From Pseudomonas sp. H3(2019) (GTDB taxonomy: Bacteria; Pseudomonadota; Gammaproteobacteria; Pseudomonadales; Pseudomonadaceae): DNA of 64,000 bases. Position numbers and translations under genes: made by a program. The notes under the pieces were generated by a model that made no database searches, had not been told where the DNA came from, and saw only the letters and a program-made list of their open reading frames with translations. The stretch lies in the NCBI RefSeq assembly GCF_007713465.1, contig NZ_VMSG01000017.1, positions 1-64,000 on the forward strand. The letters are read 5' to 3'. This document shows, in pieces, positions 41,099-52,546 of the stretch; the stretch's first letter is position 1, and every line of letters begins with the position of its first letter.

Positions 41099-42174
41099 AA
41101 GGCTAGATCCTCAGGTGTGAATGTCATCTTGAATGAACGATACGGAGCGAAATCGCTCGGCTTCATTCCCTGCATTTCTGTCAAACGTCCAATATTCTTG
41201 ACCGCTGCCACAGCCGACGAGTCGAACGGACCATCGCCACTGGACTTGGCCACGCTGACCGAAGTCACCGTACCATCGGGCAGCATGCCGATTTGCAGCA
41301 CGACCGTCATGCCTTTGCGTGCCGAAGGAGGACGAGCCCAACCTTCCGCTGCCCGAGCACGAATCAGATCGTCGAAACTGCCCGCGGTTTCATCGCCCTG
41401 CTCATCGGCCAAGGCTTGCTGACGCTGCGGCGTGTCGGAAAGCAAATCAGCCAGGGCCTGAGCCTTTTTCTCTTCGGCAGATTTACGCGCTGCTTCCTGC
41501 GATTTTTTCTTCGCAGCATCGGCAGCAGCTTTCTTCTTCGCATCCTCGGCGACTTTTTTCTTCGCCTCGTCCGCTTCAGCTTTCTTCTTGGCGTCTTCCG
41601 CGGCTTTCTTCTTCGCGTCTTCGACTATCTTTTTCTTCGCTTCTTCAGCGGCCTCTTTCTTGGCCTCTTCTTCAGCGGCTTTCTTGGCTTCTTCTTCAGC
41701 TTTCTTCTTGGCTATATCAGCCAATTGTTTCTGTTCGGCCTTTTTGGCTTCGGCGGTCTTCTTCGCTTCATCGGCTTTCTTGGCTTCATCAGCCTTCTTC
41801 GCCTCTTCCGCTTTCTTCGACTCGTCGGCCTTCTTGGCTTCCTCGGCTTTTTGAGCCGCCGCTTCTTTCTTTTGTTCCGCAGCCTTCACCGCTTCCTGCT
41901 CGACCTTCTTCTGTTCCATCTGTTCGACTTCGGTCTGGCGCGCAGCGGATTTCTGCGCTTCACCCGCAATCTTCTGATTGGTCTGGGTGGTCGCCCGACT
42001 TTTCGATTTCAGTTGGTACAGGGTCGCCTGGACGATCGGCTTGGCCGGCGGCAGCTCCGGGGTCATGGCAAAACTGACGAACAGCATGCCAAACACCAGC
42101 ACGTGCAGGCCTATCGCCCAGACACTAGGCCAGAAGTAGCTTTCCGAGGCTGTCGGCTCTCGCTGTTGCTGCAT
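41095..42174 (-). CDS. tolA: Cell envelope protein TolA
   Basis: 359 residues. One N-terminal transmembrane helix (about 17-36), a long Ala/Lys/Glu helix about 60-245 made of AKKADEAKK-like repeats, and a C-terminal globular domain about 255-355 with TonB-type GWARPPSARKGMTVVLQIGM. It spans the periplasm between TolQR and Pal. Repeat-rich DNA here (GCTTTCTTCTTCGC and variants on the plus strand) is prone to length change. Confidence 0.95.
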   Translation of the reverse strand: MQQQREPTASESYFWPSVWAIGLHVLVFGMLFVSFAMTPELPPAKPIVQATLYQLKSKSRATTQTNQKIAGEAQKSAARQTEVEQMEQKKVEQEAVKAAEQKKEAAAQKAEEAKKADESKKAEEAKKADEAKKADEAKKTAEAKKAEQKQLADIAKKKAEEEAKKAAEEEAKKEAAEEAKKKIVEDAKKKAAEDAKKKAEADEAKKKVAEDAKKKAAADAAKKKSQEAARKSAEEKKAQALADLLSDTPQRQQALADEQGDETAGSFDDLIRARAAEGWARPPSARKGMTVVLQIGMLPDGTVTSVSVAKSSGDGPFDSSAVAAVKNIGRLTEMQGMKPSDFAPYRSFKMTFTPEDLAL

Positions 42175-42635
42175 CAGGGCGCCTCGGTAATCAAGCCAAC
42201 ATTACCGACCCCGGCTTTCTGCAACCCACCCATGGCGCCCATGACGGAGCCGTAATCGACGCTCTTGTCACCGCGAATGAAGACCTGGGTGTGCTTGCCG
42301 TTTTCATTACCGGCGCTGATGATTTTAGTCACGGCGCTGGTCATCTGCGGCAGGGTCATGGCCCTGTCCTGCTGTTTATCGGTGTCGACTTCGCTGCCAA
42401 GGTTCCAGTAATAGGTCTTGTCAGCCTTGATCGAAATGGTCAGAACCTGAGTGTTGTTGTCTTGCGGCAAGGCTTCGCTGGAAACCTTGGGCAGATCAAC
42501 TTTCACGCCCTGATTGAGCATCGGTGCGGTCACCATGAAGATGACCAGCAGTACCAGCATCACGTCGATGTAAGGCACCACGTTCATCTCGGCAACCGGC
42601 TTGCGCTTTTTGCGAGCTCGAGCGATTAAAGCCAT
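42174..42635 (-). CDS. tolR: Tol-Pal system protein TolR
   Basis: 153 residues. ExbD/TolR layout: short cytoplasmic N-terminus, one transmembrane helix with the conserved Asp (VVPYIDVMLVLLVIFMVTAP, D24), and a periplasmic domain about 50-150 with VFIRGDKSVDYGSVM. Forms the proton-driven motor with TolQ. Its stop overlaps the tolA start by 1 bp (TGATG). Confidence 0.97.
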   Translation of the reverse strand: MALIARARKKRKPVAEMNVVPYIDVMLVLLVIFMVTAPMLNQGVKVDLPKVSSEALPQDNNTQVLTISIKADKTYYWNLGSEVDTDKQQDRAMTLPQMTSAVTKIISAGNENGKHTQVFIRGDKSVDYGSVMGAMGGLQKAGVGNVGLITEAP

Positions 42636-42649
42636 TGGGAATTACCTGC

Positions 42650-43345
42650 TTATTCTTCGCTGGTGTGCACTTTGCGGTGCAGGATCGCCTGGAACTCATC
42701 GGCGAAGGTGTAGTAACGGCCGAGCAAGGTTTCGCTGCGCGCAGCGAAACGGTTGTAAGCGATAACGGCCGGGATCGCCGCGAACAGGCCGATTGCCGTT
42801 GCAACCAGTGCCTCGGCAATACCTGGAGCCACGGTGGCCAGGGTCGCTTGCTGGGCAGTTGCCAGTCCACGGAAGGAGTTCATGATGCCCCAGACTGTAC
42901 CGAACAGGCCGATGTACGGGCTGACGGAACCGACGGTCGCAAGGAACGGCAGGCTCTGCTCGAGCTTTTCTTCTTCGCGGGAAATGGCCACGCGCATGGC
43001 ACGTGCCACACCTTCCATGACCGCTTCCGGATCAACGCCTGGCTGCTGACGCAGACGGGAGAATTCCTTGAAGCCTGCACGGAAGATCTGCTCTACGCCG
43101 GAATCCGGGTCAGGGTTGCTGCCGGCCTGACGGTAGAGTTTGGACAGGTCGATGCCGGACCAGAAGCGCTCTTCAAAGCTCTCCAGGGCACGCCGACCGG
43201 CGCGCAGCAAGTTGCTGCGCTGAAAGATCATGATCCACGAGGTCACCGATGCGGCTACCAGAATCAGCATTACCAACTGCACCACAACGCTGGCATTGCT
43301 GACCAGGCTCCACATGGAGGAATGGTCGACGACGTTAGCTTCCAC
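42650..43345 (-). CDS. tolQ: Tol-Pal system proton channel TolQ
   Basis: 231 residues. MotA/TolQ/ExbB family: TM1 about 13-35, TM2 about 135-160 (SPYIGLFGTVWGIMNSFRGL), TM3 about 170-195 (IAEALVATAIGLFAAIPAVI). The Thr and Pro in TM2/TM3 used in proton flow are present. Start overlaps the ybgC 3' end by 11 bp. Confidence 0.97.
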   Translation of the reverse strand: MEANVVDHSSMWSLVSNASVVVQLVMLILVAASVTSWIMIFQRSNLLRAGRRALESFEERFWSGIDLSKLYRQAGSNPDPDSGVEQIFRAGFKEFSRLRQQPGVDPEAVMEGVARAMRVAISREEEKLEQSLPFLATVGSVSPYIGLFGTVWGIMNSFRGLATAQQATLATVAPGIAEALVATAIGLFAAIPAVIAYNRFAARSETLLGRYYTFADEFQAILHRKVHTSEE

Positions 43346-43802
43346 GCTTTATCTCCTGCTCTGAGTGTGTACCCGCGCCGCTCACGTCGGCAAAGGCCGC
43401 ACGTAGAGCTTCGGGAATGGCCCGGGGTTTCAAACTATGGGTGCGCACACAGGCCACCAAAAACTGCCCTTCGCAGAGCAGTGCATTATCCGCGGCTCGC
43501 CTGACCTGCTGTTTAAAGCGCAGGCTGACGCGGTTCAATTCGATTACTTCTGCACTTACCAGAAGCTCGTCGTCCAGTCGCGCCGGCGCGTGATAGCGCG
43601 CTTCGCTGGAATGCACGACGAACAACAGGTCCTCACCAGCAAGCTGCGATTGGGCAAAGCCCAGCTCCCGTAGCCGCTCGGTTCGAGCCCGCTCCATAAA
43701 CTTAAGGTAATTAACGTAATACACGATGCCGCCGGCATCGGTGTCCTCGTAATAAACGCGACAACGATGTGCGAACGACTCAAGCCCGTTTTGCGCGCGC
43801 AT
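43335..43802 (-). CDS. ybgC: Tol-Pal-associated acyl-CoA thioesterase YbgC
   Basis: 155 residues. Hot-dog thioesterase with the active-site segment VYYEDTDAGGIVYYVNY (catalytic Asp) and FMERARTERLRELG. It hydrolyses short-chain acyl-CoA or acyl-ACP and is thought to serve phospholipid metabolism. First gene of the Tol-Pal operon, with 139 bp before it that probably hold the promoter. Confidence 0.95.
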   Translation of the reverse strand: MRAQNGLESFAHRCRVYYEDTDAGGIVYYVNYLKFMERARTERLRELGFAQSQLAGEDLLFVVHSSEARYHAPARLDDELLVSAEVIELNRVSLRFKQQVRRAADNALLCEGQFLVACVRTHSLKPRAIPEALRAAFADVSGAGTHSEQEIKRGS

Positions 43803-43941
43803 ACTCTAGTGCTTACTCCTCAGGTTGCCAATCCGGCCAGGCAACTGTTTTTTCATTCTCGAACGACTTTCGTGCGAAAGATCGGCAATCGCAGTCCCCT
43901 AGGACCGCACAAAGCCGAAATAAATCGGCACGCAGAGGTCG

Positions 43942-45003
43942 TCATTCGTCTACTGCATCAAGAAACTCGTCTACCACGGGCATTTCACCCAACCGTGACG
44001 GGATATTCAAACCGAAATGCAAGTACGCATGCCGGGTCACGACCCGCCCACGCGGGGTCCGCATGATATAGCCCTGTTGAATCAGATAAGGCTCCAGCAC
44101 GTCCTCGATGGTGTGCCGCTCTTCGCTGATCGCCGCCGCGAGACTGTCCACCCCGACCGGGCCGCCATCGAACTTCTCGATCATGGTCAACAGCAAACGC
44201 CGGTCCTGATGATCGAAACCACGCTCATCGACGTCCAGCAGGTTCAACGCCAAGTCGGCAATGGGTTTAGTGATATGCCCCTTGGCCCGGACTTCGGCAA
44301 AATCGCGCACCCGACGCAACAAGCGGTTGGCAATACGCGGCGTACCACGGGCCCGACGGGCAATTTCAAAGGCACCCTCCGGGTCCAGCGGCAAGCCGAG
44401 GATGTTCGCCGAGCGACTGACGATGGTCGCCAGATCCGCCGTGCTATAGAACTCCAGGCGCTGAACGATACCGAAACGGTCACGCAACGGATTGGTCAGC
44501 ATCCCGGCCCGCGTGGTGGCGCCGACCAGGGTGAACGGTGGCAGGTCGAGCTTGATCGAACGCGCCGCCGGCCCCTCACCGATCATGATGTCGAGCTGGA
44601 AGTCTTCCATGGCCGGGTACAGCACTTCTTCGACAATCGGCGACAGCCGATGGATCTCGTCGATGAACAGCACATCATGCGGTTCAAGGTTGGTCAGCAG
44701 CGCCGCCAGATCACCCGGACGCTCGAGGACCGGCCCCGAGGTGCTTTTGATCGACACACCCATTTCCTGGGCAATGATGTTGGCCAAAGTGGTTTTACCC
44801 AACCCCGGCGGGCCGAAGATCAGCGTGTGATCAAGGGACTCGTTGCGCCCACGGGCAGCCTGGATGAACAACTCCATCTGCTCGCGAACCGTCGGCTGGC
44901 CGATGTATTCGGCCAGGCTGACGGGACGAATCGCGCGGTCCTGGACTTCCTCGCGGTCACGGGGGCCACCCGTGGCGGCGATCAGACGATCAGCTTCAAT
45001 CAC
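43942..45003 (-). CDS. ruvB: Holliday-junction branch-migration ATPase RuvB
   Basis: 353 residues from GTG 45003. AAA+ motor with Walker A GPPGLGKTTLA near 62-72, Walker B DVLFIDEIHRL, sensor GATTRAGMLTNPLRDRFG and C-terminal winged helix (RTPRGRVVTRHAYLHFG). Forms hexamers that pull DNA through RuvA. Starts directly after the ruvA stop. Confidence 0.98.
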   Translation of the reverse strand: MIEADRLIAATGGPRDREEVQDRAIRPVSLAEYIGQPTVREQMELFIQAARGRNESLDHTLIFGPPGLGKTTLANIIAQEMGVSIKSTSGPVLERPGDLAALLTNLEPHDVLFIDEIHRLSPIVEEVLYPAMEDFQLDIMIGEGPAARSIKLDLPPFTLVGATTRAGMLTNPLRDRFGIVQRLEFYSTADLATIVSRSANILGLPLDPEGAFEIARRARGTPRIANRLLRRVRDFAEVRAKGHITKPIADLALNLLDVDERGFDHQDRRLLLTMIEKFDGGPVGVDSLAAAISEERHTIEDVLEPYLIQQGYIMRTPRGRVVTRHAYLHFGLNIPSRLGEMPVVDEFLDAVDE

Positions 45004-45612
45004 TTAAATCATTCCCTTCAGGGCGCGACGAATCAGGTCTTCACTGCTCAAGCCTTTCTCCTTGATGGCAGAAATCGCCTTGCTGGCTTCCTGCGGCTTG
45101 TAGCCCAGGGAAATCAGCGCACTCACCGCGTCATTTTCGGCGGTGACCACCGGCATTGGCGCATCCGGCTGATTAGGCACCAGCGCGAACATGCTCGGCA
45201 CGGTTTCCCAGGCCTTGAAGCGATCCTTGAGTTCTACCAGCAAACGCTCGGCGGTCTTCTTGCCGACGCCCGGCACCTTGGTCAGCGCCGACGTGTCCTG
45301 CGCCTGCACGCAGCGCACCAGCTCATCGACTTCAAGGCTCGACATCAAGGCCAGCGCCAACTTGGGGCCTACGCCATTGAGGCGGATCAGTTCACGGAAA
45401 AAATCGCGCTCACGCTTGCCAATGAAACCGTAGAGCAACTGGGCGTCTTCACGCACGACCAAATGGGTGTGCAAGGTGATCGGCTCTCCGACCGACGGCA
45501 GTCGATAAAGCGTGGTCATCGGCACTTCCAGCTCATAGCCCAGACCATTTACATCCAGAATCAGGTGCGGCGGCTGTTTCTCAGCCAAGGTGCCGCGCAA
45601 ACGTCCAATCAC
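45004..45612 (-). CDS. ruvA: Holliday-junction binding protein RuvA
   Basis: 202 residues. Domain I OB-fold (MIGRLRGTLAEKQPPHLILD), domain II with helix-hairpin-helix motifs (RLNGVGPKLALALMSS and LTKVPGVGKKTAERLL), flexible linker, and domain III about 155-202 that contacts RuvB (ALISLGYKPQEASKAISAI). Tetramers hold the junction open. Confidence 0.98.
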   Translation of the reverse strand: MIGRLRGTLAEKQPPHLILDVNGLGYELEVPMTTLYRLPSVGEPITLHTHLVVREDAQLLYGFIGKRERDFFRELIRLNGVGPKLALALMSSLEVDELVRCVQAQDTSALTKVPGVGKKTAERLLVELKDRFKAWETVPSMFALVPNQPDAPMPVVTAENDAVSALISLGYKPQEASKAISAIKEKGLSSEDLIRRALKGMI

Positions 45613-45730
45613 GTTTCAAATCCTTAAGCGTTGGCCAGATCTGGCTGACGAGTACCAAAGTGAGCGTGGCGGCCGACAAAACAGGCGCAAAACGCTCAAC
45701 GGATAAAATGAGTGGGCTGATGCTATCAGA

Positions 45731-46255
45731 TCAGAGGCGAAGGCGACCGCCACGACTGCGAGCCGTCCCCAGACCATGGGGTAACAGGCTGGAACGGGTA
45801 TGAGCGTGACAAATGGCGATTGCCAGGGCGTCCGAGGCATCGATTTGCGGCTTGCTGGTCAGTTTCAGCATGTGCATGACCATCATCTGCACCTGCTCTT
45901 TATTCGCCGCCCCCGTCCCGGTCACCGCCTGTTTGACCTGAGTTGCGGTGTATTCGGCGATTTCGAGGTTTTCTTCGGCGCCGGCAACGATCGCGGCGCC
46001 GCGCGCCTGGCCCAGCTTCAGGGCCGAGTCGGCATTACGGGCCATAAAGACCTTTTCGATCCCCATGGTGACCGGGCCGTAGGTCTGGATAACTTCACGC
46101 ACACCGCGGTAAACAATTTGCAGCCGCTCATGCAACTCGCCGCTGCCGGTACGAATGCAGCCCGAGGCGACGTACACGCAGCCACGGCCGGTATCGCGTA
46201 CCACGCCGTAACCGGTAATGCGCGAACCGGGGTCGATACCAAGAATTAAAGTCAT
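45731..46255 (-). CDS. ruvC: Holliday-junction resolvase RuvC
   Basis: 174 residues from ATG 46255; the longer frame upstream runs through the REP region and is not coding. Acidic catalytic set: D8 (LGIDPGSRITGYG), E in MGIEKVFM, and the pair near the end (DASDALAIAICHAH). It cuts the junction bound by RuvAB. 118 bp separate it from ruvA. Confidence 0.97.
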   Translation of the reverse strand: MTLILGIDPGSRITGYGVVRDTGRGCVYVASGCIRTGSGELHERLQIVYRGVREVIQTYGPVTMGIEKVFMARNADSALKLGQARGAAIVAGAEENLEIAEYTATQVKQAVTGTGAANKEQVQMMVMHMLKLTSKPQIDASDALAIAICHAHTRSSLLPHGLGTARSRGGRLRL

Positions 46256-46335
46256 AACGCCTGCGGGTTTAGAGAGTGAGGCCAGCACAGAGCAGGCTGT
46301 GCCGGGTGCACATTTTGCAGCCCTGCCGAGAACCC

Positions 46336-46427
46336 TGTGGGAGCCGGGCTTGCCCGCGATAGCGGTAGAACATCCAAGATCAATGTCGAGCCTGCCGACG
46401 CCATCGCGGGCAAGCCCGGCTCCCACA
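46336..46427. repeat. Pair of inverted REP sequences (REPIN)
   Basis: TGTGGGAGCCGGGCTTGCCC (from 46336) continues into GCGAT and recurs inverted at 46402-46427. Two divergent REPs of the Pseudomonas GTGGGAGC...GCTTGC type form a long imperfect hairpin between yebC and ruvC. Confidence 0.9.
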
Positions 46428-46445
46428 GCAGATCTGCGTCGCCCG

Positions 46446-47207
<762 letters not shown>

Positions 47208-47337
47208 AACACTCGCTCCGAATTCTCTTTAAAACAATTCTCTATAAAACAATGCCCGCACGCCCATGAAGGCGAACGGGCAACACAATCTGGGGCTGAC
47301 ACCCTGGCGCATCAGCGATGCGCCAGGGAATTCAGTT

Positions 47338-49113
<1,776 letters not shown>

Positions 49114-49221
49114 GGTAGTGGTTTCACTTCTCGTAATTCGAAATTCGTTTGGAGGCCTTGCCGCACCACCGCACTTCAATAAGGTGCCTGATGATGCAAG
49201 AGCTCACGCGTGTCGTTCAAC

Positions 49222-49443
49222 TTAGTCAGCTTTGTCGCCGCCGGCCAGATTCTTCTTCGAACCGGTTTTGAAATCGGTCTCGTACCAGCCGGTGCCGCTG
49301 AGGCGGAAGCCTGGCATGGACAGCATTTTCTTAAGCTCGGGTGCCTGGCAGGCAGGGCAGTCGACCAACGGTGCTGCGCTGATCTTCTGAATGGCTTCCA
49401 ACTGATGACCACAGGAAGCACATTGATAGTCGTACATCGGCAT
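49222..49443 (-). CDS. FmdB family zinc-ribbon protein
   Basis: 73 residues. MPMYDYQCASCGHQLEAIQ then DCPACQAPELKKMLSMPGFR: two CxxC pairs form a zinc ribbon, the FmdB-type putative regulatory domain. The C-terminal GTGWYETDFKTGSKK is common to the family. Function unclear. Upstream of aspS on the same strand and probably co-transcribed. Confidence 0.9.
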   Translation of the reverse strand: MPMYDYQCASCGHQLEAIQKISAAPLVDCPACQAPELKKMLSMPGFRLSGTGWYETDFKTGSKKNLAGGDKAD

Positions 49444-49610
49444 GGGGTTGTCTCGGCAATCAGATTATTACCGCGCAAACGTCGGGTTTCGCGGCAAAGG
49501 GCGGGATTATATCCATTAAATCGAGCCTGTGCAGCCGTAACACTGCACAGGCGTACGCTCAACCGGATGACGCCTGACCACACGAGCCGTCCCCACCACG
49601 GACCTGCACG

Positions 49611-49946
49611 TTATTCAACGCTACAGGCGTCCTCATTCAAACTGTGTACAACGCACACCACCCGGACCAGCCCGCTGAAATTTTTCACCCCGCCATGACG
49701 CAGGTGCACCTCTCTGTCCACGTAGGAAAGCAACGCGCTCACCGAGCAACAATTGATTTTCGCCATCCGGGCCAAAATATCCCAATAGACCTGCTCAAGA
49801 CGCAAACAGGTGGCAAATCCATTCAAACGCACTGATCGGGACAAGGGTTGTGCCAGCCCCATATCAAACTCCCTGACAAAGGGATCTTTTTTGGCGTCTT
49901 GAAACCTGACTGCCTCCCGAGTTCCCTGCACTATTCCTTGAACCAT
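49611..49946 (-). CDS. Ribbon-helix-helix domain protein (RHH_4)
   Basis: 111 residues from ATG 49946, AGGAG 9 nt upstream. The RHH_4 domain covers about 37-105 with RSVRLNGFATCLRLEQVYWD, then the conserved REVHLRHGGVKNFSGLVRVV. Likely a small DNA-binding regulator; its targets are unknown. It has its own ribosome site and lies 167 bp upstream of the FmdB gene on the same strand. Confidence 0.85.
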   Translation of the reverse strand: MVQGIVQGTREAVRFQDAKKDPFVREFDMGLAQPLSRSVRLNGFATCLRLEQVYWDILARMAKINCCSVSALLSYVDREVHLRHGGVKNFSGLVRVVCVVHSLNEDACSVE

Positions 49947-50560
49947 ACCCTTGACACTCCTTTGTCATACTTGATTTCAATCAGAACAACCCTCTGATTC
50001 CTTATAGAAACGCAAGCGGATAGTGATTATCCAGATGACTTTATGACCATCAACGTAGGACAAGCCAACAACAGCAGGGAGACTGTTAACACGGTCCTAC
50101 ATTCATCTATAAAGCAGAACTTCATTGCAGGAAAAGTCAAAACCACAGAGCGAAAGACGCCGCAAAGGGCTCGGACATTGCCCCATCAGAGGAGCCTGTC
50201 GCGCGAAGGATCGGGAACGCACTGACGGCACTGCGACAAATTGGCCTGAGGCCTTCAACCCTGCGAATTCAAGGTACCTTCCCTGCCCGCTGCCGGCCTT
50301 GAGCTCTCTAGAACAAGCCTTCAGGTGACACTGCGGGCAGCGCCGCGCAGACCGTCGGTCTCTCCTGCCCCGCGCCCTCTGCACTTGATTTGAGAAGGCC
50401 GGGGCTTTGCTGTTAAATAGAGGCGTGTCGCTGCCTCTATTTCCCTGGGTGCAGCGCATAGGCTGATACCGGGTACGTGTCCAGCGCCTCCCATTGTTCA
50501 GAAGCGAACCGTGCTCAATCAGCTCTTCCTTGTGATCCGTCTTAACGTGAGTTAATCAAA
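49947..50560. other. Intergenic region upstream of the cold-shock-domain gene
   Basis: 614 bp without a supportable protein gene; a 118-codon antisense frame has no ribosome site or protein-like composition. AAATAGAGGC (50415-50424) and GCCTCTATTT (50433-50442) form a perfect 10-bp hairpin about 120 bp before the gene. Cold-shock genes often have long structured leaders. A small RNA in this interval is possible but not shown. Confidence 0.5.
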
Positions 50561-51163
50561 ATGTTGAAAATCGTCCACCTGCTAACGGGCGCAGCGGCTC
50601 TGCTGCTGTCCTTTATCCCTAGCTTGCGAACCGAAGCCTTACCTTACCTGCAACAACCTGACGCGCTGTACCTGGCGTTCTTCGGCTTGCTCAACCTGAC
50701 CCTCGCACCGGTTATCCCTTACTGGAACAAAGGTCCACGTCACCAACTGCAAAATCTGGTCAGCGCCTTGCTGGTGCTTGCCGTTGTCGTGCAAACCCTG
50801 ACACTCCTCGCACCGATGCCGGTCATTGGTGGTCAGCCAGCCGTTCTGCTTAGCCTCATCGTCGCCCTGATCGCCGTACTTCTGCACCTGTCCATCAGCT
50901 TTTATAAATCCTCTCCTGCTGCCGCTACGCAAAATTACGACATGACCAATCGTGATACCGGCACCGTCAAATGGTTCAACACCTCCAAAGGCTTCGGTTT
51001 CATTTCTCGCGATTCCGGAGACGATATTTTTGTGCACTTCCGTGCAATCCGTGGCGAAGGTCACCGCGTCCTGGTCGAAGGCCAGCGCGTGGAGTTCTCC
51101 GTCATGAACCGTGACAAGGGCCTGCAAGCTGAAGACGTGATCGCCGCGTTGCCGCGTCGCTGA
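50561..51163 (+). CDS. Membrane-anchored cold-shock-domain protein
   Basis: 200 residues. Three to four N-terminal hydrophobic helices (about 5-20, 38-52, 64-85, 92-112), then a cold-shock domain about 130-198: TGTVKWFNTSKGFGFISRD (RNP1), DDIFVHFRAI (RNP2), LVEGQRVEF. An unusual fusion of a membrane module to an RNA-binding CSD, common in Pseudomonas at this locus beside slyX. Likely binds RNA near the inner membrane. Strong terminator follows. Confidence 0.92.
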   Translation: MLKIVHLLTGAAALLLSFIPSLRTEALPYLQQPDALYLAFFGLLNLTLAPVIPYWNKGPRHQLQNLVSALLVLAVVVQTLTLLAPMPVIGGQPAVLLSLIVALIAVLLHLSISFYKSSPAAATQNYDMTNRDTGTVKWFNTSKGFGFISRDSGDDIFVHFRAIRGEGHRVLVEGQRVEFSVMNRDKGLQAEDVIAALPRR

Positions 51164-51192
51164 TTTCAGTACCGCTGCGCCCACACTAAAAA

Positions 51193-51229
51193 ACCGCGAT
51201 GCAGCCTGGCTGCATCGCGGTTTTTTTTT
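51193..51229. terminator. Bidirectional terminator between the cold-shock gene and slyX
   Basis: ACCGCGATGCAG (51193-51204) and CTGCATCGCGGT (51210-51221) make a perfect 12-bp stem, loop CCTGG, with T runs on both strands (T to 51229 on plus, A from 51188 on minus). It serves both converging genes. Confidence 0.95.
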
Positions 51230-51258
51230 GCCTGCCGATTAGTTGCCTTGGCCAGCAC

Positions 51259-51465
51259 TTAATAATGCGGCGGCGGAGCCTCTTCTTCGAAAGACTCGAA
51301 CTGACCGACCATCTCCTCCTGACGCTTGAGCAACGCTGCCATTTGCAACTGCAAGCGCTCGACCACTCGCTGCTGTATCACCAGCACGTCATTCATCGCT
51401 TCAATAGTGTCATCCTGAAACGCCAGACGACTTTCAAGTTCGGTAACGCGCTCTTCCAGGCTCAT
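51259..51465 (-). CDS. slyX: SlyX family protein
   Basis: 68 residues, almost wholly coiled coil (ERVTELESRLAFQDDTIEAM, then NDVLVIQQRVVERLQLQ) with the C-terminal PPPHY, the SlyX hallmark. Small cytoplasmic protein of unknown function. Starts 3 bp after the HIT gene ends. Confidence 0.95.
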   Translation of the reverse strand: MSLEERVTELESRLAFQDDTIEAMNDVLVIQQRVVERLQLQMAALLKRQEEMVGQFESFEEEAPPPHY

Positions 51466-51468
51466 GAT

Positions 51469-51894
51469 TCAGCCCTCCAGAAACGTGAATTCATCGGTCA
51501 AAACCAAACGCAGCCGTTCGCGAATTACTGCCACTTCTTCGGCACTGTAAGGCTTGGCCGGGTGTTTTCCCCAAACCGGGGCTGGCCAGGCGGCATCATT
51601 GCGCTTACGCACAATGACATGCATGTGTAGCTGACTGACAACATTACCCAGGGTCGCGACATTCAACTTGTCGGCGTCGAACGAATCCTTGAGCGCTTCG
51701 GCCAACTCGGTTGTTTCCCGCCACAATTGCTGCTGGTCGGCGACATCCAGTTGAAACAACTCGCTGATATCCTCCCGACGCGGCACCAGGATGAACCAGG
51801 GATAATTCGAATCATTGGACAGCAACAACCGACTTAGTGGGAAATCCCCAATCGGCAGGGTGTCTTGTTCAAGTCGTGGATCTAAGGCGAACAC
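51469..51894 (-). CDS. HIT domain protein
   Basis: 141 residues from GTG 51894 (VFALDPRLEQD, read as Met), chosen because GGGAG lies 8 nt upstream; the frame is open to 52041. HIT motif HMHVIVRKR (QLHMHVIVRK) with HxHxH partly changed to H-M-H-V-I-V, the form typical of this proteobacterial subfamily. Nucleotide hydrolase or transferase of unknown substrate. Co-transcribed with slyX. Confidence 0.9.
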   Translation of the reverse strand: MFALDPRLEQDTLPIGDFPLSRLLLSNDSNYPWFILVPRREDISELFQLDVADQQQLWRETTELAEALKDSFDADKLNVATLGNVVSQLHMHVIVRKRNDAAWPAPVWGKHPAKPYSAEEVAVIRERLRLVLTDEFTFLEG

Positions 51895-52172
51895 CGCGTG
51901 CACTCCCGCACTTTGCATGAGACTCAGTTTAGCGCCCAGCCCGAAGGCTAACCGCCCGTATATAACAGCAGCATACCCGCGAACGCCGCACGGATCACTG
52001 CGAAAAAACAGGCCCCCCCTCGAGTCGGCGACCCGATACAAACGCTCAACGCACGAGTGCCCCGGTACTGAACATTTTCATTCTCGACGCACCACCTCAG
52101 CACCAGACCTCGGCGCTTCGTCAAAAAATCAACGACCTACCAGCGGATATAGACCTGTATTCGAGGTCTTCA

Positions 52173-52191
52173 CTGTACGAATTTCGTACAG
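52173..52191. promoter_or_regulatory. Perfect palindrome CTGTACGAATTTCGTACAG
   Basis: Two 8-bp arms CTGTACGA/TCGTACAG with a 3-bp centre. It lies about 280 bp upstream of the HIT gene and about 625 bp upstream of oprD. Likely an operator for a dimeric regulator; the family is unknown. Confidence 0.5.
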
Positions 52192-52546
52192 CTTTGAAAA
52201 TTTTTTGCACCAAATCTGCACACTGCGTCTACGCTGAAAATGTCGAGCATCCGCCGTCTACTCACCCGCGAGGGTGGACCAGTAACATTTGTGTGCTAAT
52301 ACCCATGCTCTTTGATGGTGCAACACTAGAAGAACCACGACGTCAAGCTTAAACAGATCGACCTTGAAAGCCCCGGTTTTATTAGGTTTCAGTCATTAGG
52401 ACAGGGAATTTTGAAAAAACCGGCAACAAAAAGCCGATTTGTGCACGCTTGTTGCATTCATACACACATCGCCTGTAAGGCATCCGCTGGAAGCCGGAAC
52501 CTTAAGGCTCATAACAATAGCGGCATGGCTGCCCAAGGAGCTTCAA

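Noticed and set aside
41460..41960. Low-complexity Lys/Ala/Glu repeats as a tandem-repeat locus or insertion
   Set aside because: They encode the normal helical domain II of TolA.
44017..45627. 536-codon plus-strand frame across ruvB and ruvA
   Set aside because: Antisense shadow crossing two real genes; composition rich in His/Arg/Gln as expected for reversed codons.
46336..46427. CRISPR-like repeat pair
   Set aside because: Only two inverted copies matching the Pseudomonas REP family; no regular spacers and no cas genes. No CRISPR array was seen anywhere in the window.
50103..50459. 118-codon minus-strand frame upstream of the cold-shock gene
   Set aside because: No ribosome site, Arg/Ser/Cys-biased composition, and it spans a strong hairpin; treated as non-coding.
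52173..52191. LexA box
   Set aside because: CTG and CAG ends are present but the spacing is 13, not the 10 of the LexA consensus.
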